Source of the DNA: an uncultured Holophagaceae bacterium
GTDB lineage: Bacteria > Acidobacteriota > Holophagae > Holophagales > Holophagaceae
Assembly (NCBI GenBank): GCA_903937385.1
Contig: CAIZZF010000026.1
Span: 248,001-312,000, forward strand
Direction of reading: 5' to 3'
DNA length: 64,000 nt
Positions 15,775 to 25,407 of this stretch are shown here, piece by piece (positions within the stretch are counted from its first letter, which is position 1; the number at the start of each line of letters is the position of its first letter). Below the pieces are notes generated by a model. It saw nothing but the letters and a program-made list of their open reading frames with translations, had not been told where the DNA came from and searched no databases. Both the position numbers and the translations under genes were made by a program.

Positions 15775-18633
15775 ATGAATCGGATCTCGGCAAGATTAGG
15801 CCTCACCGTCGTAGCCCTCGTAGCAGGAGCCATGCCTAGCGTGGCCCAAGGCGTCCAGACTGGGAACATTTCCGGTTCGGTCAAGAATGCGGCCACAGGT
15901 CAACCCATTGCTGGCGCCCGGGTGGTTCTGGCCACCCCGCAAGGGGAACGAACCACCGTCACCAATGCCCAGGGTTTCTTCCGATTCGCGCTGCTGATCC
16001 CGGGGCCCGTGACGGTCAAGGTAACCGCCGATGGCTTCATTGGCGCCTCTCTGGCTTCCCGCGTCCTCCTCGGCGATACCAACATCACGGACTTTCCCCT
16101 GAAGGCCATCACGGAGAGCCAGGCCACCGTCGCGGTGATCGCTACCGCGAACAACATCGACACCGCGGACGCCAAAGCGGGTCAGTCCTTCACCACGGAA
16201 GCCATCACCGCCTTGCCCATCAATGCCCGCACCGTGGCCAACATCGCGGCGCTGGCCCCGGGCATCAGCTTCGACGCCAATAACGGGTTGACCATCCGGG
16301 GTGCGCAAAGCACCCAGGTGCTCTACCTGGTGGATGGCGCCGACGTGGCGGACCAGGTGACCGGGGGGTTCATCGCCATGATGAACGAGGACATGATCTC
16401 GGATGTCCAAGTCATCAGCGGCGGCATCTCCGCGGAGTATGGCCGCTTCACGGGCGGGGTCGTCAACACGGTGACGCGGTCAGGCGCGAACGATTTTGCG
16501 GGCATCCTGCGCCTCACCGTGACGGACCCGGCCTGGAATGCCTACAACCCCCTGGGCCGGGGGACCTCCGGCTTGATCACCTTCAAGGACACCCACAACG
16601 TCCTCCAGAACATCGTGGTCTCGGGCCCGATCATCAAGGACAAGCTCTTCTTCGTCCTGGGCTATCGCACCAACGCCCCCTCTAGCACCTCCACCGCCCT
16701 TCAGACCACGGCCCCTGCCGCCTTCGGCGGAGGCCTCTCCTTCTACCAGACCCGGACCGACGAGCGGAAGGACATCAAGCTGGACTGGCAGATCAACACC
16801 GACCACCGGGTGTATTGGCAGTACAACTCCGCCAACATCCCGGTCAACGGCATCGACTACGCCACCCAGTTCTTTGGAGCAAGCACCTCCCTGGCCACCC
16901 TCAGCAACCAGCCTCAGAGCTTTTCCTATTACACGCTGGGCTATCAGGGTCAGCTCACCCGGAACATGCTGCTGACCGCGCACTTCGGCTACAAGAAGGA
17001 GACCCTCGGAGGGGCCAGTGGCGGTGGCCAGGGTGGCCCCACTGCGCCCATGATGATTGACTTGAACACCGGTTATTGCTTTGACAACGGGGTCTTCGGC
17101 TCCGATGGGGACTCCCGCCCGATCAAGAACGGGACTCTCAGCCTGCTGTCCTTCCTGAGCGGCGCCGGGGAACACGAGCTCAAGGTCGGCCTAGACTGGT
17201 ACCAGTCCAGCCATAGCGCCGCGAACGCCCAGACTCCCAGCGGGATGTTCGTTTACTTTAACGGTTTCAGTGTGGACCCGGCTGCTGGAGGAAGCACCGG
17301 GCTCTCTAATCGCGTCTTCACGCCGAACGATCCCGGCTCCACCTTCCTAGACATGTGGACCCCCTTCTACGGGGCCCGGACTCAGAACACCATCACCGCT
17401 GCCTATGTCAACGACAAGTGGAAGCTGGACAAGAACTGGAGCTTCAACCTGGGGCTGCGCGCCGATCAGTTCAAGTCCCAGAATGATCTGGGGGTGGACA
17501 ATTTCAAGCTCACCACCCTCGCCCCCCGCCTCGCCGCCATCTGGGACCTGCGCGGCGATGGAGCCTGGGTCACCCAGCTCTCCTATGGCGAGTATGTGGG
17601 GCAGGTCCTTCAGGGCGCCACCGACAACACCTCGGTAGTGGGCAACCCTGCCCAGTATGACTACGTCTATGTGTCGGGGCCCGGCAACTTGCGCTCGAGC
17701 TACTCGACCACGCCCTTCTATACCAACAATCCCGCCCTGTACCGGCACTCCCAGTTCATCGATCCGAATATCAAGATGCCGACCATGCAGGAGGTCTCCC
17801 TCAGCCTCAAGCATGCGGATGCCCACAACGGCATCTGGAACGTGGCCTTCAGTCGACGCCGCTGGAAGAACTTCGTGGACGACTTCAAGACCGCCCAGGC
17901 CAACCCGATCGATGGCAATGACCTCGCCATGACCACCATCAAGAACGATCCCTCGCTCGTGCGCGACTACTGGGGACTGGAGCTCCAGTTCCAGAAGCAG
18001 GTGACCGAGGCCTTCAGCATCGGTGGGAATGTCACGTTTAGTGAGCTCCACGGGAACTACGAAGGTGGCCAGGTCGGCACGACCGAGCAGATCAACAACT
18101 TCGGCCCCCTCGGCGGCACCGCCGGCGCCTATGCAGGTGCACCGACCCGGGCCCAGCTCTCTCCTTACGGCGCACTCGCCGCGGATGTCCCAGTGAGAGC
18201 CCGGATCACCGCCAACTATGTTGTAGCCCTCGGACCGGGGAAGCTGAACCTGGGGTGGCTGGGATCCTATACCTCCGGGGCCCCCTACAACAAAACGGCC
18301 ACCGCGCCCTTGGCCTCCGGAGTCCCGACCTCCATCGGGGGGAGCACCTACACCGAGTACTTTGCCGCCCGCGGCTTTGCCCGCTTCCCGGACACCTATC
18401 GCCTTGATCTGCAGATCGGCTACGAAGTGCCCGTGTGGAGGAAGTTCACTTTCTTCACGAACCTCAACTTCATCAATTTCCCCAACCACCAGCAGGAATT
18501 CAGCTACAACACGTCAGCCAGAGTGGCGACCGGGAACATCTGGACCCCGGGCACGAGCTATGGCCTGCCCACTAGCTCGGCCAACTACATCACGGCCCGT
18601 ACCGTCACCCTCATGGCCGGTCTCAAGTTCTGA
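15775..18633 (+). CDS. TonB-dependent receptor, Oar-like, with N-terminal carboxypeptidase-regulatory domain
   Basis: Outer-membrane protein of 952 residues. Signal peptide MNRISARLGLTVVALVAGAM with cleavage after AQG. Residues about 30-115 form a CarboxypepD_reg/Ig-like domain (GSVKNAATGQPIAGARVVLA). The plug domain follows (ALPINARTVANIAALAPGIS, IRGAQSTQVLYLVDGADVAD, EYGRFTGGVVNTVTRSGAND), then a long beta-barrel rich in aromatic strands ending in ...LMAGLKF, with the terminal Phe used for outer-membrane insertion. AAGGAG precedes the ATG. No TonB box is obvious and the substrate is unknown; large Oar-like receptors of this kind are abundant in Acidobacteria. It is monocistronic, with a terminator after it. 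Confidence 0.93.
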   Translation: MNRISARLGLTVVALVAGAMPSVAQGVQTGNISGSVKNAATGQPIAGARVVLATPQGERTTVTNAQGFFRFALLIPGPVTVKVTADGFIGASLASRVLLGDTNITDFPLKAITESQATVAVIATANNIDTADAKAGQSFTTEAITALPINARTVANIAALAPGISFDANNGLTIRGAQSTQVLYLVDGADVADQVTGGFIAMMNEDMISDVQVISGGISAEYGRFTGGVVNTVTRSGANDFAGILRLTVTDPAWNAYNPLGRGTSGLITFKDTHNVLQNIVVSGPIIKDKLFFVLGYRTNAPSSTSTALQTTAPAAFGGGLSFYQTRTDERKDIKLDWQINTDHRVYWQYNSANIPVNGIDYATQFFGASTSLATLSNQPQSFSYYTLGYQGQLTRNMLLTAHFGYKKETLGGASGGGQGGPTAPMMIDLNTGYCFDNGVFGSDGDSRPIKNGTLSLLSFLSGAGEHELKVGLDWYQSSHSAANAQTPSGMFVYFNGFSVDPAAGGSTGLSNRVFTPNDPGSTFLDMWTPFYGARTQNTITAAYVNDKWKLDKNWSFNLGLRADQFKSQNDLGVDNFKLTTLAPRLAAIWDLRGDGAWVTQLSYGEYVGQVLQGATDNTSVVGNPAQYDYVYVSGPGNLRSSYSTTPFYTNNPALYRHSQFIDPNIKMPTMQEVSLSLKHADAHNGIWNVAFSRRRWKNFVDDFKTAQANPIDGNDLAMTTIKNDPSLVRDYWGLELQFQKQVTEAFSIGGNVTFSELHGNYEGGQVGTTEQINNFGPLGGTAGAYAGAPTRAQLSPYGALAADVPVRARITANYVVALGPGKLNLGWLGSYTSGAPYNKTATAPLASGVPTSIGGSTYTEYFAARGFARFPDTYRLDLQIGYEVPVWRKFTFFTNLNFINFPNHQQEFSYNTSARVATGNIWTPGTSYGLPTSSANYITARTVTLMAGLKF

Positions 18634-19012
18634 GCCACTGCAGGACCTGCAGGCAGGGCGCCTCCCCGGGGGCGCCCTGCTGTTGGTTCCTGCCGCCGAT
18701 CTGTTGAATGATTTGCAGCCCTCACCGGCCCTCCTCGCGCGGTGGACCTGTCCGCAGCCGGGACGGTAGAACGCGGACCGAACCGAGCTGCCAACAGGCC
18801 GGAATCTACCTAGACCAAGGGCCAAGTCCAGCAGGAAGGCACGAGGTGCCGCCAAGGCGCTGCGACAATTCCTGACTTTTGTGGTAAGGTAATCACTTCG
18901 TGATCACAGGCGACCCCCGGTCTCCGCCTCTTTACCAATCCGAATACCCCCACTTTCGCCCTGACCGGGCCCCCGGAAACCTTCCGCGGGCGGGCCCTCT
19001 CAGGAGAAATAC
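18634..19012. other. Spacer between the TonB receptor and rhlE
   Basis: Apart from the receptor terminator, this 379-bp stretch holds no credible gene. Near 18880-18920 is TTTTGTGGTAAGGTAATCAC with a small ATCAC-TTC-GTGAT hairpin. It is a plausible promoter or leader region for rhlE, leaving a leader of about 100 bases as is common for RNA-helicase mRNAs. No defined motif can be claimed. Confidence 0.35.
18653..18680 (+). terminator. Intrinsic terminator of the TonB receptor gene
   Basis: Perfect 10-bp stem GCAGGGCGCC/GGCGCCCTGC with an 8-base loop, 19 bases after the stop and followed by TGTTGGTTCC, a weak U-tract. Confidence 0.7.
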
Positions 19013-20311
19013 ATGTCCTTCGAAACCCTCGGGCTGCTGCCCGAGCTTCTGCGCGCGGTTCGCGAGCAGGGCTACGAGACCCCCACCCCCATCCAGCTCC
19101 AGGCCATTCCCCTGGTGCTTGAAGGCCGCGACCTCATGGCCCGGGCCCAGACCGGCACCGGCAAGACCGCCGGCTTCACCCTGCCCCTGCTGCAGAAGCT
19201 GGCCCCCCACGCCAACAGCTCGGCCTCCCCGGCCCGCCACGCCATCCGCGCCCTCATCCTCACGCCCACCCGCGAGCTGGCCCTCCAGGTCGAGGAGAGC
19301 GTCCGGACCTACGGCAAGCACATCCCCCTGCGCTCCACCACCATCTTTGGCGGCGTGAACATCAACCCCCAGACCAAGGCCCTGCGCGCCGGCTGCGAGA
19401 TCGTCGTGGCCACGCCCGGCCGCCTGCTGGACCACCAGGGCCAGGGCAACCTCAACTTCAGCCAGCTGGAAGTCCTGATCCTGGATGAAGCGGACCGCAT
19501 GCTCGACATGGGCTTCATCCGCGACATCCAGAAGATCCTGGCCCTGCTGCCCGCCAGCCGCCAGACCCTGCTCTTCTCGGCCACCTTCACCGACGAGATC
19601 AAGCAGCTGGCCTCCAAGTTCCTCAAGAACCCCGCCCTGGTGGAGATCACCGCCCAGAACACGGCCGCTGAGCTCGTGAAGCAGATCGTCCATCCCGTGG
19701 ACCGGGAGCGCAAGCGCGCCCTGCTGGCCCACATCATCCAGAGCCGCAACCTCGAGCAGGTGCTGGTGTTCACCCGCACGAAGCACGGGGCCAACCGGCT
19801 CTCCGAGCAGCTGGACCGCGACGGCATCAACTCCATGGCCATCCACGGCAACAAGAGCCAGCCCCAGCGCATCAAGGCCCTGGAAGACTTCAAGAAGGGC
19901 TCCATCCGCGTGCTCGTCGCCACGGATATCGCCGCCCGGGGCCTGGACATCGACCAGCTGCCCCACGTGGTGAACTACGAACTGCCCCAGGTTCCCGAGG
20001 ACTACATCCACCGCATCGGCCGCACGGGCCGGGCTGGCACCGAGGGCGAGGCGCTCTCCCTGGTCTGCGTGGATGAGCACCGCCTGCTGAAGGACATCGA
20101 GAAGCTCCTGCGCCGGGAACTGCCCAAGGATGTGGTGACGGGCTACGCACCGGATCCCAGCATCCCCGCGGAGCCCATCCAGACGGGTCGCCAGAGTGGC
20201 GGCGGCGGCCGCAGCCGCGCTCCTGTCCGCAGCAGCCGACCCTCCTCCGGCTCAGCCCCCCAGGGCGAGCGCGGTCGTCATCCCTCCCGCCCGGGCTTCC
20301 GGGGCAAGTGA
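19013..20311 (+). CDS. rhlE: DEAD-box RNA helicase RhlE
   Basis: ATP-dependent RNA helicase of 432 residues for ribosome assembly or RNA turnover. The N-terminus [20 protein letters not shown] matches RhlE. Motifs in order: Q-motif [19 protein letters not shown], Ia [28 protein letters not shown], then IV ([15 protein letters not shown]), [13 protein letters not shown] and [12 protein letters not shown]. The C-terminal tail (about residues 385-432) is Arg/Gly/Ser-rich, probably for RNA binding. AGGAG lies six bases before the ATG. A candidate terminator follows. Confidence 0.95.
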   Translation: MSFETLGLLPELLRAVREQGYETPTPIQLQAIPLVLEGRDLMARAQTGTGKTAGFTLPLLQKLAPHANSSASPARHAIRALILTPTRELALQVEESVRTYGKHIPLRSTTIFGGVNINPQTKALRAGCEIVVATPGRLLDHQGQGNLNFSQLEVLILDEADRMLDMGFIRDIQKILALLPASRQTLLFSATFTDEIKQLASKFLKNPALVEITAQNTAAELVKQIVHPVDRERKRALLAHIIQSRNLEQVLVFTRTKHGANRLSEQLDRDGINSMAIHGNKSQPQRIKALEDFKKGSIRVLVATDIAARGLDIDQLPHVVNYELPQVPEDYIHRIGRTGRAGTEGEALSLVCVDEHRLLKDIEKLLRRELPKDVVTGYAPDPSIPAEPIQTGRQSGGGGRSRAPVRSSRPSSGSAPQGERGRHPSRPGFRGK

Positions 20312-20328
20312 TCCCAAGGTCTGCCCAC

Positions 20329-20364
20329 GCCTGACTGAGCCCGAGCACATGGGCCCCGTCAGGC
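20329..20364 (+). terminator. Candidate terminator of rhlE
   Basis: GCCTGAC (20329-20335) pairs with GTCAGGC (20358-20364), with an inner GCCC/GGGC pairing. It starts 17 bases after the rhlE stop and is followed by GCTGTTATAC, so the U-tract is poor. Confidence 0.5.
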
Positions 20365-20390
20365 GCTGTTATACCCCTTGACGCGAGGGT

Positions 20391-20424
20391 CGTTCTTGCC
20401 CAGGATTCTTGCTTATGCAAGAAC
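20391..20424. promoter_or_regulatory. Palindromic operator candidate at the marR start
   Basis: TTCTTGC-TTAT-GCAAGAA (20406-20423) is a perfect 7-bp inverted repeat overlapping the marR start region, and a further direct copy GTTCTTGC lies at 20391. A possible promoter, TTGACG (20378-20383) with CAGGAT 17 bases later, sits immediately upstream. The position suits autorepression by the MarR protein. Confidence 0.6.
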
Positions 20425-20426
20425 CC

Positions 20427-20909
20427 ATGCCTGACACCCTCACCGATGCCGGCGCCGGCACCCTGGCTGCGGCCGTCCGCCGTCGGCTGAAGCACGCCGT
20501 GGCGGCCCAGCTGGCGCCCTACGACCTTACCTTGCAGCAGTTCTGGGTCATCCTGGTCCTGCTGGAGCAGGGGGCCACCTCGCTGCATCCCCTGGCCCAG
20601 CAGGTCTGGATGGACGATCCCACCGCCAGCCGCGTGGTCAAGGGCATGGTGGCCCGCGGCCTGCTCAGCACCCGGCCGGATCCCAAGCACGGTCGTCGGA
20701 TCCTCATCAACCTGAGCCCTGAGGCGCTCCCCCTGGCCCGGGAGCTGCAGGTCCTGGCCAACGAGATGAAGTTCAGCCTCGTCGCCGGCCTGGACCTTGA
20801 GCAACAGGCGGCCCTGAAGCACGGCCTGCGGACCATGATCGCCAACCTCGATGCCATGCTCGTCGGTCTGCCGGCTTCAGCCGGGGAGCGCGACGAAGTC
20901 GCCTCCTGA
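20427..20909 (+). CDS. MarR family transcriptional regulator of the mdtABC operon
   Basis: Winged-helix dimeric regulator of about 160 residues. The HTH (TLQQFWVILVLLEQGATSLH, then AQQVWMDDPTASRVVKGMVA) and wing (RGLLSTRPDPKHGRRILINL) follow the MarR pattern, and a C-terminal helix with MIANLDAM supports dimerisation. Starts at 20415 (with AGGA upstream) and 20409 (TTG) are also open; 20427 is chosen because the operator-like palindrome covers the earlier codons, and this choice is uncertain. It is 106 bp upstream of mdtA on the same strand and so is the likely local regulator of the RND pump. The inducer is unknown. Confidence 0.88.
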   Translation: MPDTLTDAGAGTLAAAVRRRLKHAVAAQLAPYDLTLQQFWVILVLLEQGATSLHPLAQQVWMDDPTASRVVKGMVARGLLSTRPDPKHGRRILINLSPEALPLARELQVLANEMKFSLVAGLDLEQQAALKHGLRTMIANLDAMLVGLPASAGERDEVAS

Positions 20910-21015
20910 GGCCAAGCCCCGGAAACTCCCCCAGCGTTCCTTGAAGAGCCCCTAGCCCCTGACTGTCCCCCCGCCGGACTTCCCCCACCGGAATTCAAAG
21001 AAGGCAGCTTCTCGC

Positions 21016-22200
21016 ATGAGCGACACCAACCTCCCCTCCCTCGATTCCGGCACCGACCGCCCCGCCCTCCTCCGCGGCTGGCGTCCCTGGGCCATCCTCG
21101 GCGGTGCCGCGGTCATCGGCCTGGTGCTCTTCGCCCGCGGGGGCAAGAAGGACGCCGCCGTGAATCCGGCGGGTCGCCCGGTGCCCGTGAGCGTGACCCA
21201 GGCCCGCAAGGGCGACATGGCCGTCCGGCTCACCGGCCTGGGCACCGTGGTCTCCCTGGAGAGCGTGACCGTCAAGAGCCGGGTGGACGGGCAGCTGCTC
21301 CGCGTCGCCTTCACCGAAGGGCAGATGGTCCGCGCCGGGGATCTCCTGGCCGAGATCGATCCGCGCCCCTTCCAGGTGCAGCTCATGCAGGCCGAGGGCC
21401 AGCTCGCCAAGGATCAGGCCGCCCGCGACAACGCGCTGGCCGACCTGCGGCGCTACCAGTCCCTGGTGCAGCAGGGCATCCTCTCGCGCCAGCAGGTGGA
21501 CACCCAGAGCTCCTCCGTCACCCAATACGAAGCCGCCATGAAGGCCGACCAGGCCGCCGTGGAGAGCGCCAAGCTGAACCTGACCTACAGCCGCATCACC
21601 GCCCCGACCTCGGGCCGGGTGGGCCTCCGGCTCGTGGACGCCGGCAACATCGTGCGCGCCACGGATGCCACGGGACTGGCCACCATTGCCCCGATCCAGC
21701 CCATCAACGTAGTGTTCTCGGTGCCCGCCGACCACATCCAGCAGGTGCTGGCCCAGACCGCCAAGAACGGGCGGCTGCCGGTGGAGGCCTGGGACCGGGA
21801 CCTCAAGTCCCGCCTTGGCTCCGGCGCCCTCGCAGCCATCGACAACCAGGTGGATCCCGCCACGGGCACCGTGAAGCTGAAGGCCCTGTTCACCAACGAG
21901 GACCGTGTCCTGTTCCCCAACCAGTTCGTCAATGCGCGGCTGCTGGTGGACACCCTGCGCGAGGTCGTCATCGTGCCCACCGCCGCTGTGCAGCGCGGGC
22001 CCCAGGGCTCCTTTGTCTACATCGTCAAGCCGGACAGCACCACGGAGCTGCGCGTGATCGAGGTGCTGGGCACCGATGGCGACGAGACGGCCCTGCGGAA
22101 GGGGCTCTCTGGTGGCGAGACGGTCGTCACGGACGGCCTCGAGAAGCTGCGGCCCGGCAGCAAGGTGGCCCTCCCCAAGCCCGCCGGCGCGAAGGGCTGA
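21016..22200 (+). CDS. mdtA: RND efflux periplasmic adaptor MdtA
   Basis: Periplasmic adaptor of 394 residues linking the MdtBC pump to an outer-membrane channel. One N-terminal membrane helix ([20 protein letters not shown]), lipoyl half-motif [20 protein letters not shown], a helical hairpin (residues about 115-180), second half [20 protein letters not shown], beta-barrel, and the membrane-proximal region ([20 protein letters not shown]), which closely match MdtA. The stop is 4 bp before the mdtB ATG. Confidence 0.92.
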   Translation: MSDTNLPSLDSGTDRPALLRGWRPWAILGGAAVIGLVLFARGGKKDAAVNPAGRPVPVSVTQARKGDMAVRLTGLGTVVSLESVTVKSRVDGQLLRVAFTEGQMVRAGDLLAEIDPRPFQVQLMQAEGQLAKDQAARDNALADLRRYQSLVQQGILSRQQVDTQSSSVTQYEAAMKADQAAVESAKLNLTYSRITAPTSGRVGLRLVDAGNIVRATDATGLATIAPIQPINVVFSVPADHIQQVLAQTAKNGRLPVEAWDRDLKSRLGSGALAAIDNQVDPATGTVKLKALFTNEDRVLFPNQFVNARLLVDTLREVVIVPTAAVQRGPQGSFVYIVKPDSTTELRVIEVLGTDGDETALRKGLSGGETVVTDGLEKLRPGSKVALPKPAGAKG

Positions 22201-22204
22201 GCGA

Positions 22205-25200
22205 ATGAATCCCTCCAGGCCGTTCATCCTCCGGCCCATCGCGACCTCCCTGCTCATGGTGGGGCTCCTGCTGGTGGGCCTGCTGGCGTTCCGCCAGCTG
22301 CCGGTCTCGGCCCTTCCCCAGGTGGACTACCCCACCATCCAGGTGGTCACCTTCTACCCCGGGGCCAGTCCCGACGTCATGGCGTCGGCCATCACCGCCC
22401 CCCTGGAGCGCCAGTTCGGCCAGCTGCCCGGCCTGAACCGCATGTCTTCCACCAGCTCGGGCAGCAGCTCGGTGATCACGCTCCAGTTCGTGCTGGACCT
22501 GAACATCGACGTCGCCGAGCAGCAGGTCCAGGCGGCCGTGAACGCCGCCGGCACCTACCTGCCGGCCAACCTGCCCAGCCCCCCGATCTACAGCAAGATC
22601 AACCCTGCCGACTCCCCGATCCTGACCCTGGCCCTGACGTCGAAGACCCTGCCCCTCTCCAAGGTCGAGGACTTTGCCGACACCCGGCTGGCCCAGAAGA
22701 TCTCGCAGCTGCCCGGCGTGGGCCTCGTCAGCATCAGCGGCGGCCAGAAACCCGCCGTGCGCATCCAGGCCAACCCTGTGGACCTGGCCGCCAAGGGCCT
22801 CACCCTGGGTGACGTGCGCACCGCCGTGGCCCTGAGCAACGTGAACCAGGCCAAGGGCAGCTTCGACGGGCTCCGCCAGGCCTACGCCATCGGCGCCAAC
22901 GACCAGCTGCTCTCCAGCGAGGACTACCGCCCCCTGGTGGTGGCCTACCGCAACGGGGCCCCGGTGCTGCTCTCCGAGGTCGCCACGGTCACTGACGACG
23001 TGGAGAACAGCCGCCTCGCCGCCTGGCAGAACACCACGCCCGCCGTGATCCTCAACATCCAGCGACAGCCCGGCGCCAACATCATCGCCGTGGTGGACCG
23101 GGTCAAGGCCCTGCTGCCCCAGCTGCGGGCCTCCCTGCCCGCAGCCGTGGAGCTGAACACCCTCACGGACCGCACCATCACCATCCGCGCCTCCGTGGAG
23201 GACGTGGAGTTCGAGCTGATGCTCACCATCGCCCTGGTCGTGATGGTGATCTTCCTGTTCCTGCGCACGATCGCCGCCACCATCATCCCCAGCGTAGCCG
23301 TGCCCCTGTCCCTGGTGGGCACCTTCGGGGTGATGTATCTGCTGGGCTACAGCCTGAACAACCTGACCCTGATGGCCCTCACGATCTCCACGGGCTTCGT
23401 GGTGGACGACGCCATCGTGATGATCGAGAACATCATGCGCTACATCGAGGAGGGCGAGCCGCCCCTCCAGGCGGCGCTGAAGGGCTCGGGGCAGATCGGC
23501 TTCACCATCCTGTCCCTGACCGTCTCACTCATCGCCGTGCTGATCCCCCTGCTCTTCATGGGGGACATCGTGGGCCGGCTCTTCCGGGAGTTCGCGGTCA
23601 CCCTCAGCGTCACCATCCTGGTCTCCGCCGTGGTGTCCCTGACCCTGACGCCCATGATGTGCGCCAAGCTGCTCAAGCACACGCCCCCCGAGGAACAGGG
23701 CCGCTTCTACCAGTCCTCTGAGCGAGTCTTCCAGCGGGTCATCGCCTTCTACGGCCGCACCCTGGCCGTGGTGCTCCAGCACCAGACCGCCACCCTGGTC
23801 GTGGCTGTGACCACCCTTGTCGCCACGGTGCTGCTCTACATCGCCGTCCCCAAGGGCTTCTTCCCGGTGCAGGACACCGGCGTGCTGCTGGGCATCTCCG
23901 AGGCCCCCCAGACCGTGTCCTTCCCCGCCATGGCCGAGCGGCAGCAGGTGCTCTGCGCCGAGATCCTCAAGGACCCGGCCGTGGAGAGCCTGTCGTCCTT
24001 CATCGGTATCGACGGCACCAACACCACGCTCAACAGCGGCCGCATCCAGATCAACCTCAAACCCCTGGAGGAGCGCCGCCTCAACGCCAGCGACATCATC
24101 CGCCGGCTCCAGCCCCAGCTGGCCAAGGTGGAGGGCATCCGCCTCTACCTCCAGCCGGTGCAGGACCTGACCGTGGAGGACCGGGTCAGCCGCACGCAAT
24201 ACCAGTACACCCTCGAGGACGCCGATCCCAAGGAGCTGGGCGAGTGGGTGGGCCGCTTCGTGGACCGCTTCTCGGCCCTTCCCGAGCTGCGGGACGTGGC
24301 CAGCGACCAGCAGAACGCCGGACTCCAGATCCGCCTGACCCTGGACCGGACCAGCGCCTCCCGCCTCGGCATCACCCCGCAGATGCTGGATGACGCCCTC
24401 TACGACGCCTTCGGCCAGCGCCAGGTGTCCACCATGTTCACCCAGCTGAACCAGTACCGCGTGGTGCTGGAGGCCCCGCCCCGGCAGTATCAGCGGCCCG
24501 AGGACCTGCAGAACATCTACGTCCGCAGCGCCTCCGGTGGCTCGGTGCCCATCAGTGCCTTCACCCGCGTGGAGACCCTGACCGCACCCCTGGCGGTGAA
24601 CCACCAGGGGCAGTTCCCCACGGCCACGGTGTCCTTCAACCTGGCGCCCGGCGTCTCCCTGGGCGACGCCGTGAAGGCCGTCCAGAACGCGCGCAAGGAC
24701 ATGGATGTGCCCCCGAGTCTCAAGACCGGCTTCCAGGGCACCGCCCAGGCCTTCGGAGCCTCGCTCACCAACACGCCGCTGCTGATTCTGGCCGCAGTCC
24801 TGACCGTCTACATCCTGCTGGGCGTGCTCTACGAGAGCTACATCCACCCCATCACGATCCTGTCCACGCTGCCCTCCGCGGGCGTGGGCGCCCTGCTGTC
24901 GCTCATGCTCTGCCGCACGGACTTCAGTGTCATCGCCCTCATCGGCATCATCCTGCTCATCGGCATCGTGGAGAAGAACGCGATCATGATGATCGACTTC
25001 GCGCTGGAGGCCGAGCGCAAGGAGGGTCTGCCCCCCGAGCAGGCCATCTACCAGGCCTCCCTGCTGCGCTTCCGCCCCATCATCATGACCACCCTGGCGG
25101 CCATGCTGGGCGGTGTGCCCCTGGCCCTCGGCTCTGGCGTGGGCGCCGAGCTGCGGCGCCCCCTGGGCATCGTCATCGTCGGCGGACTCATCTTCAGCCA

Positions 25201-25315
25201 GGTGCTGACCCTCTACACGACGCCCGTGATCTATTTAGCCTTTGACCGCCTGGCCGCCCGCGTGCGCCGCTTGCGCGGCGCACGAAAAACGGCGCCTTCG
25301 GCGCAGGAATCATGA
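22205..25315 (+). CDS. mdtB: RND multidrug efflux permease MdtB
   Basis: Inner-membrane proton-driven pump subunit of 1036 residues. N-terminal helix region [20 protein letters not shown] is followed by [20 protein letters not shown], almost the MdtB signature. Two repeats of large periplasmic loop plus helix bundle; TM4 carries the proton-relay aspartates in [17 protein letters not shown], and [17 protein letters not shown] and [20 protein letters not shown] are conserved. The ATG at 22205 follows mdtA by 4 bp; the 43 extra track codons are mdtA sequence. The last about 18 codons are made of GC-rich hairpin DNA ([19 protein letters not shown]), unlike the rest. It pairs with MdtC as a heterotrimer. 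Confidence 0.95.
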   Translation: MNPSRPFILRPIATSLLMVGLLLVGLLAFRQLPVSALPQVDYPTIQVVTFYPGASPDVMASAITAPLERQFGQLPGLNRMSSTSSGSSSVITLQFVLDLNIDVAEQQVQAAVNAAGTYLPANLPSPPIYSKINPADSPILTLALTSKTLPLSKVEDFADTRLAQKISQLPGVGLVSISGGQKPAVRIQANPVDLAAKGLTLGDVRTAVALSNVNQAKGSFDGLRQAYAIGANDQLLSSEDYRPLVVAYRNGAPVLLSEVATVTDDVENSRLAAWQNTTPAVILNIQRQPGANIIAVVDRVKALLPQLRASLPAAVELNTLTDRTITIRASVEDVEFELMLTIALVVMVIFLFLRTIAATIIPSVAVPLSLVGTFGVMYLLGYSLNNLTLMALTISTGFVVDDAIVMIENIMRYIEEGEPPLQAALKGSGQIGFTILSLTVSLIAVLIPLLFMGDIVGRLFREFAVTLSVTILVSAVVSLTLTPMMCAKLLKHTPPEEQGRFYQSSERVFQRVIAFYGRTLAVVLQHQTATLVVAVTTLVATVLLYIAVPKGFFPVQDTGVLLGISEAPQTVSFPAMAERQQVLCAEILKDPAVESLSSFIGIDGTNTTLNSGRIQINLKPLEERRLNASDIIRRLQPQLAKVEGIRLYLQPVQDLTVEDRVSRTQYQYTLEDADPKELGEWVGRFVDRFSALPELRDVASDQQNAGLQIRLTLDRTSASRLGITPQMLDDALYDAFGQRQVSTMFTQLNQYRVVLEAPPRQYQRPEDLQNIYVRSASGGSVPISAFTRVETLTAPLAVNHQGQFPTATVSFNLAPGVSLGDAVKAVQNARKDMDVPPSLKTGFQGTAQAFGASLTNTPLLILAAVLTVYILLGVLYESYIHPITILSTLPSAGVGALLSLMLCRTDFSVIALIGIILLIGIVEKNAIMMIDFALEAERKEGLPPEQAIYQASLLRFRPIIMTTLAAMLGGVPLALGSGVGAELRRPLGIVIVGGLIFSQVLTLYTTPVIYLAFDRLAARVRRLRGARKTAPSAQES

Positions 25316-25383
25316 CTCAGTCCCTCAACGTTCTCCCTTCGCGCTGCGCCAGCAGCGCCTATCTCCAGGCGGCACGCCTGGAG
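25261..25383. repeat. Four stacked hairpins at the mdtB-mdtC junction
   Basis: CGTGCGCCGC-TTGC-GCGGCGCACG (25261-25284), GCGCC-TTC-GGCGC (25292-25304), GCGCTGC-GCCA-GCAGCGC (25341-25358) and CTCCAGGCG-GCA-CGCCTGGAG (25363-25383) lie in 123 bp. The first two are inside the mdtB 3' end, the last two in the intercistronic stretch. They may set mRNA stability or the B:C stoichiometry. Confidence 0.8.
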
Positions 25384-25407
25384 CAAGTGCCGCAGGCGCG
25401 ACGGTGA
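25312..25407 (+). CDS. Possible 31-codon coupling ORF between mdtB and mdtC
   Basis: ATG at 25312 overlaps the mdtB stop as ATGA, and the frame runs 31 codons ([20 protein letters not shown]...) to a TGA that overlaps the mdtC GTG as GTGA. A ribosome finishing mdtB could pass through this frame to reach the mdtC start, which lacks a good Shine-Dalgarno. The peptide itself has no recognisable features, so the ORF may be only a coupling device or the accidental remains of an earlier mdtC start. Confidence 0.4.
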   Translation: MTQSLNVLPSRCASSAYLQAARLEQVPQARR

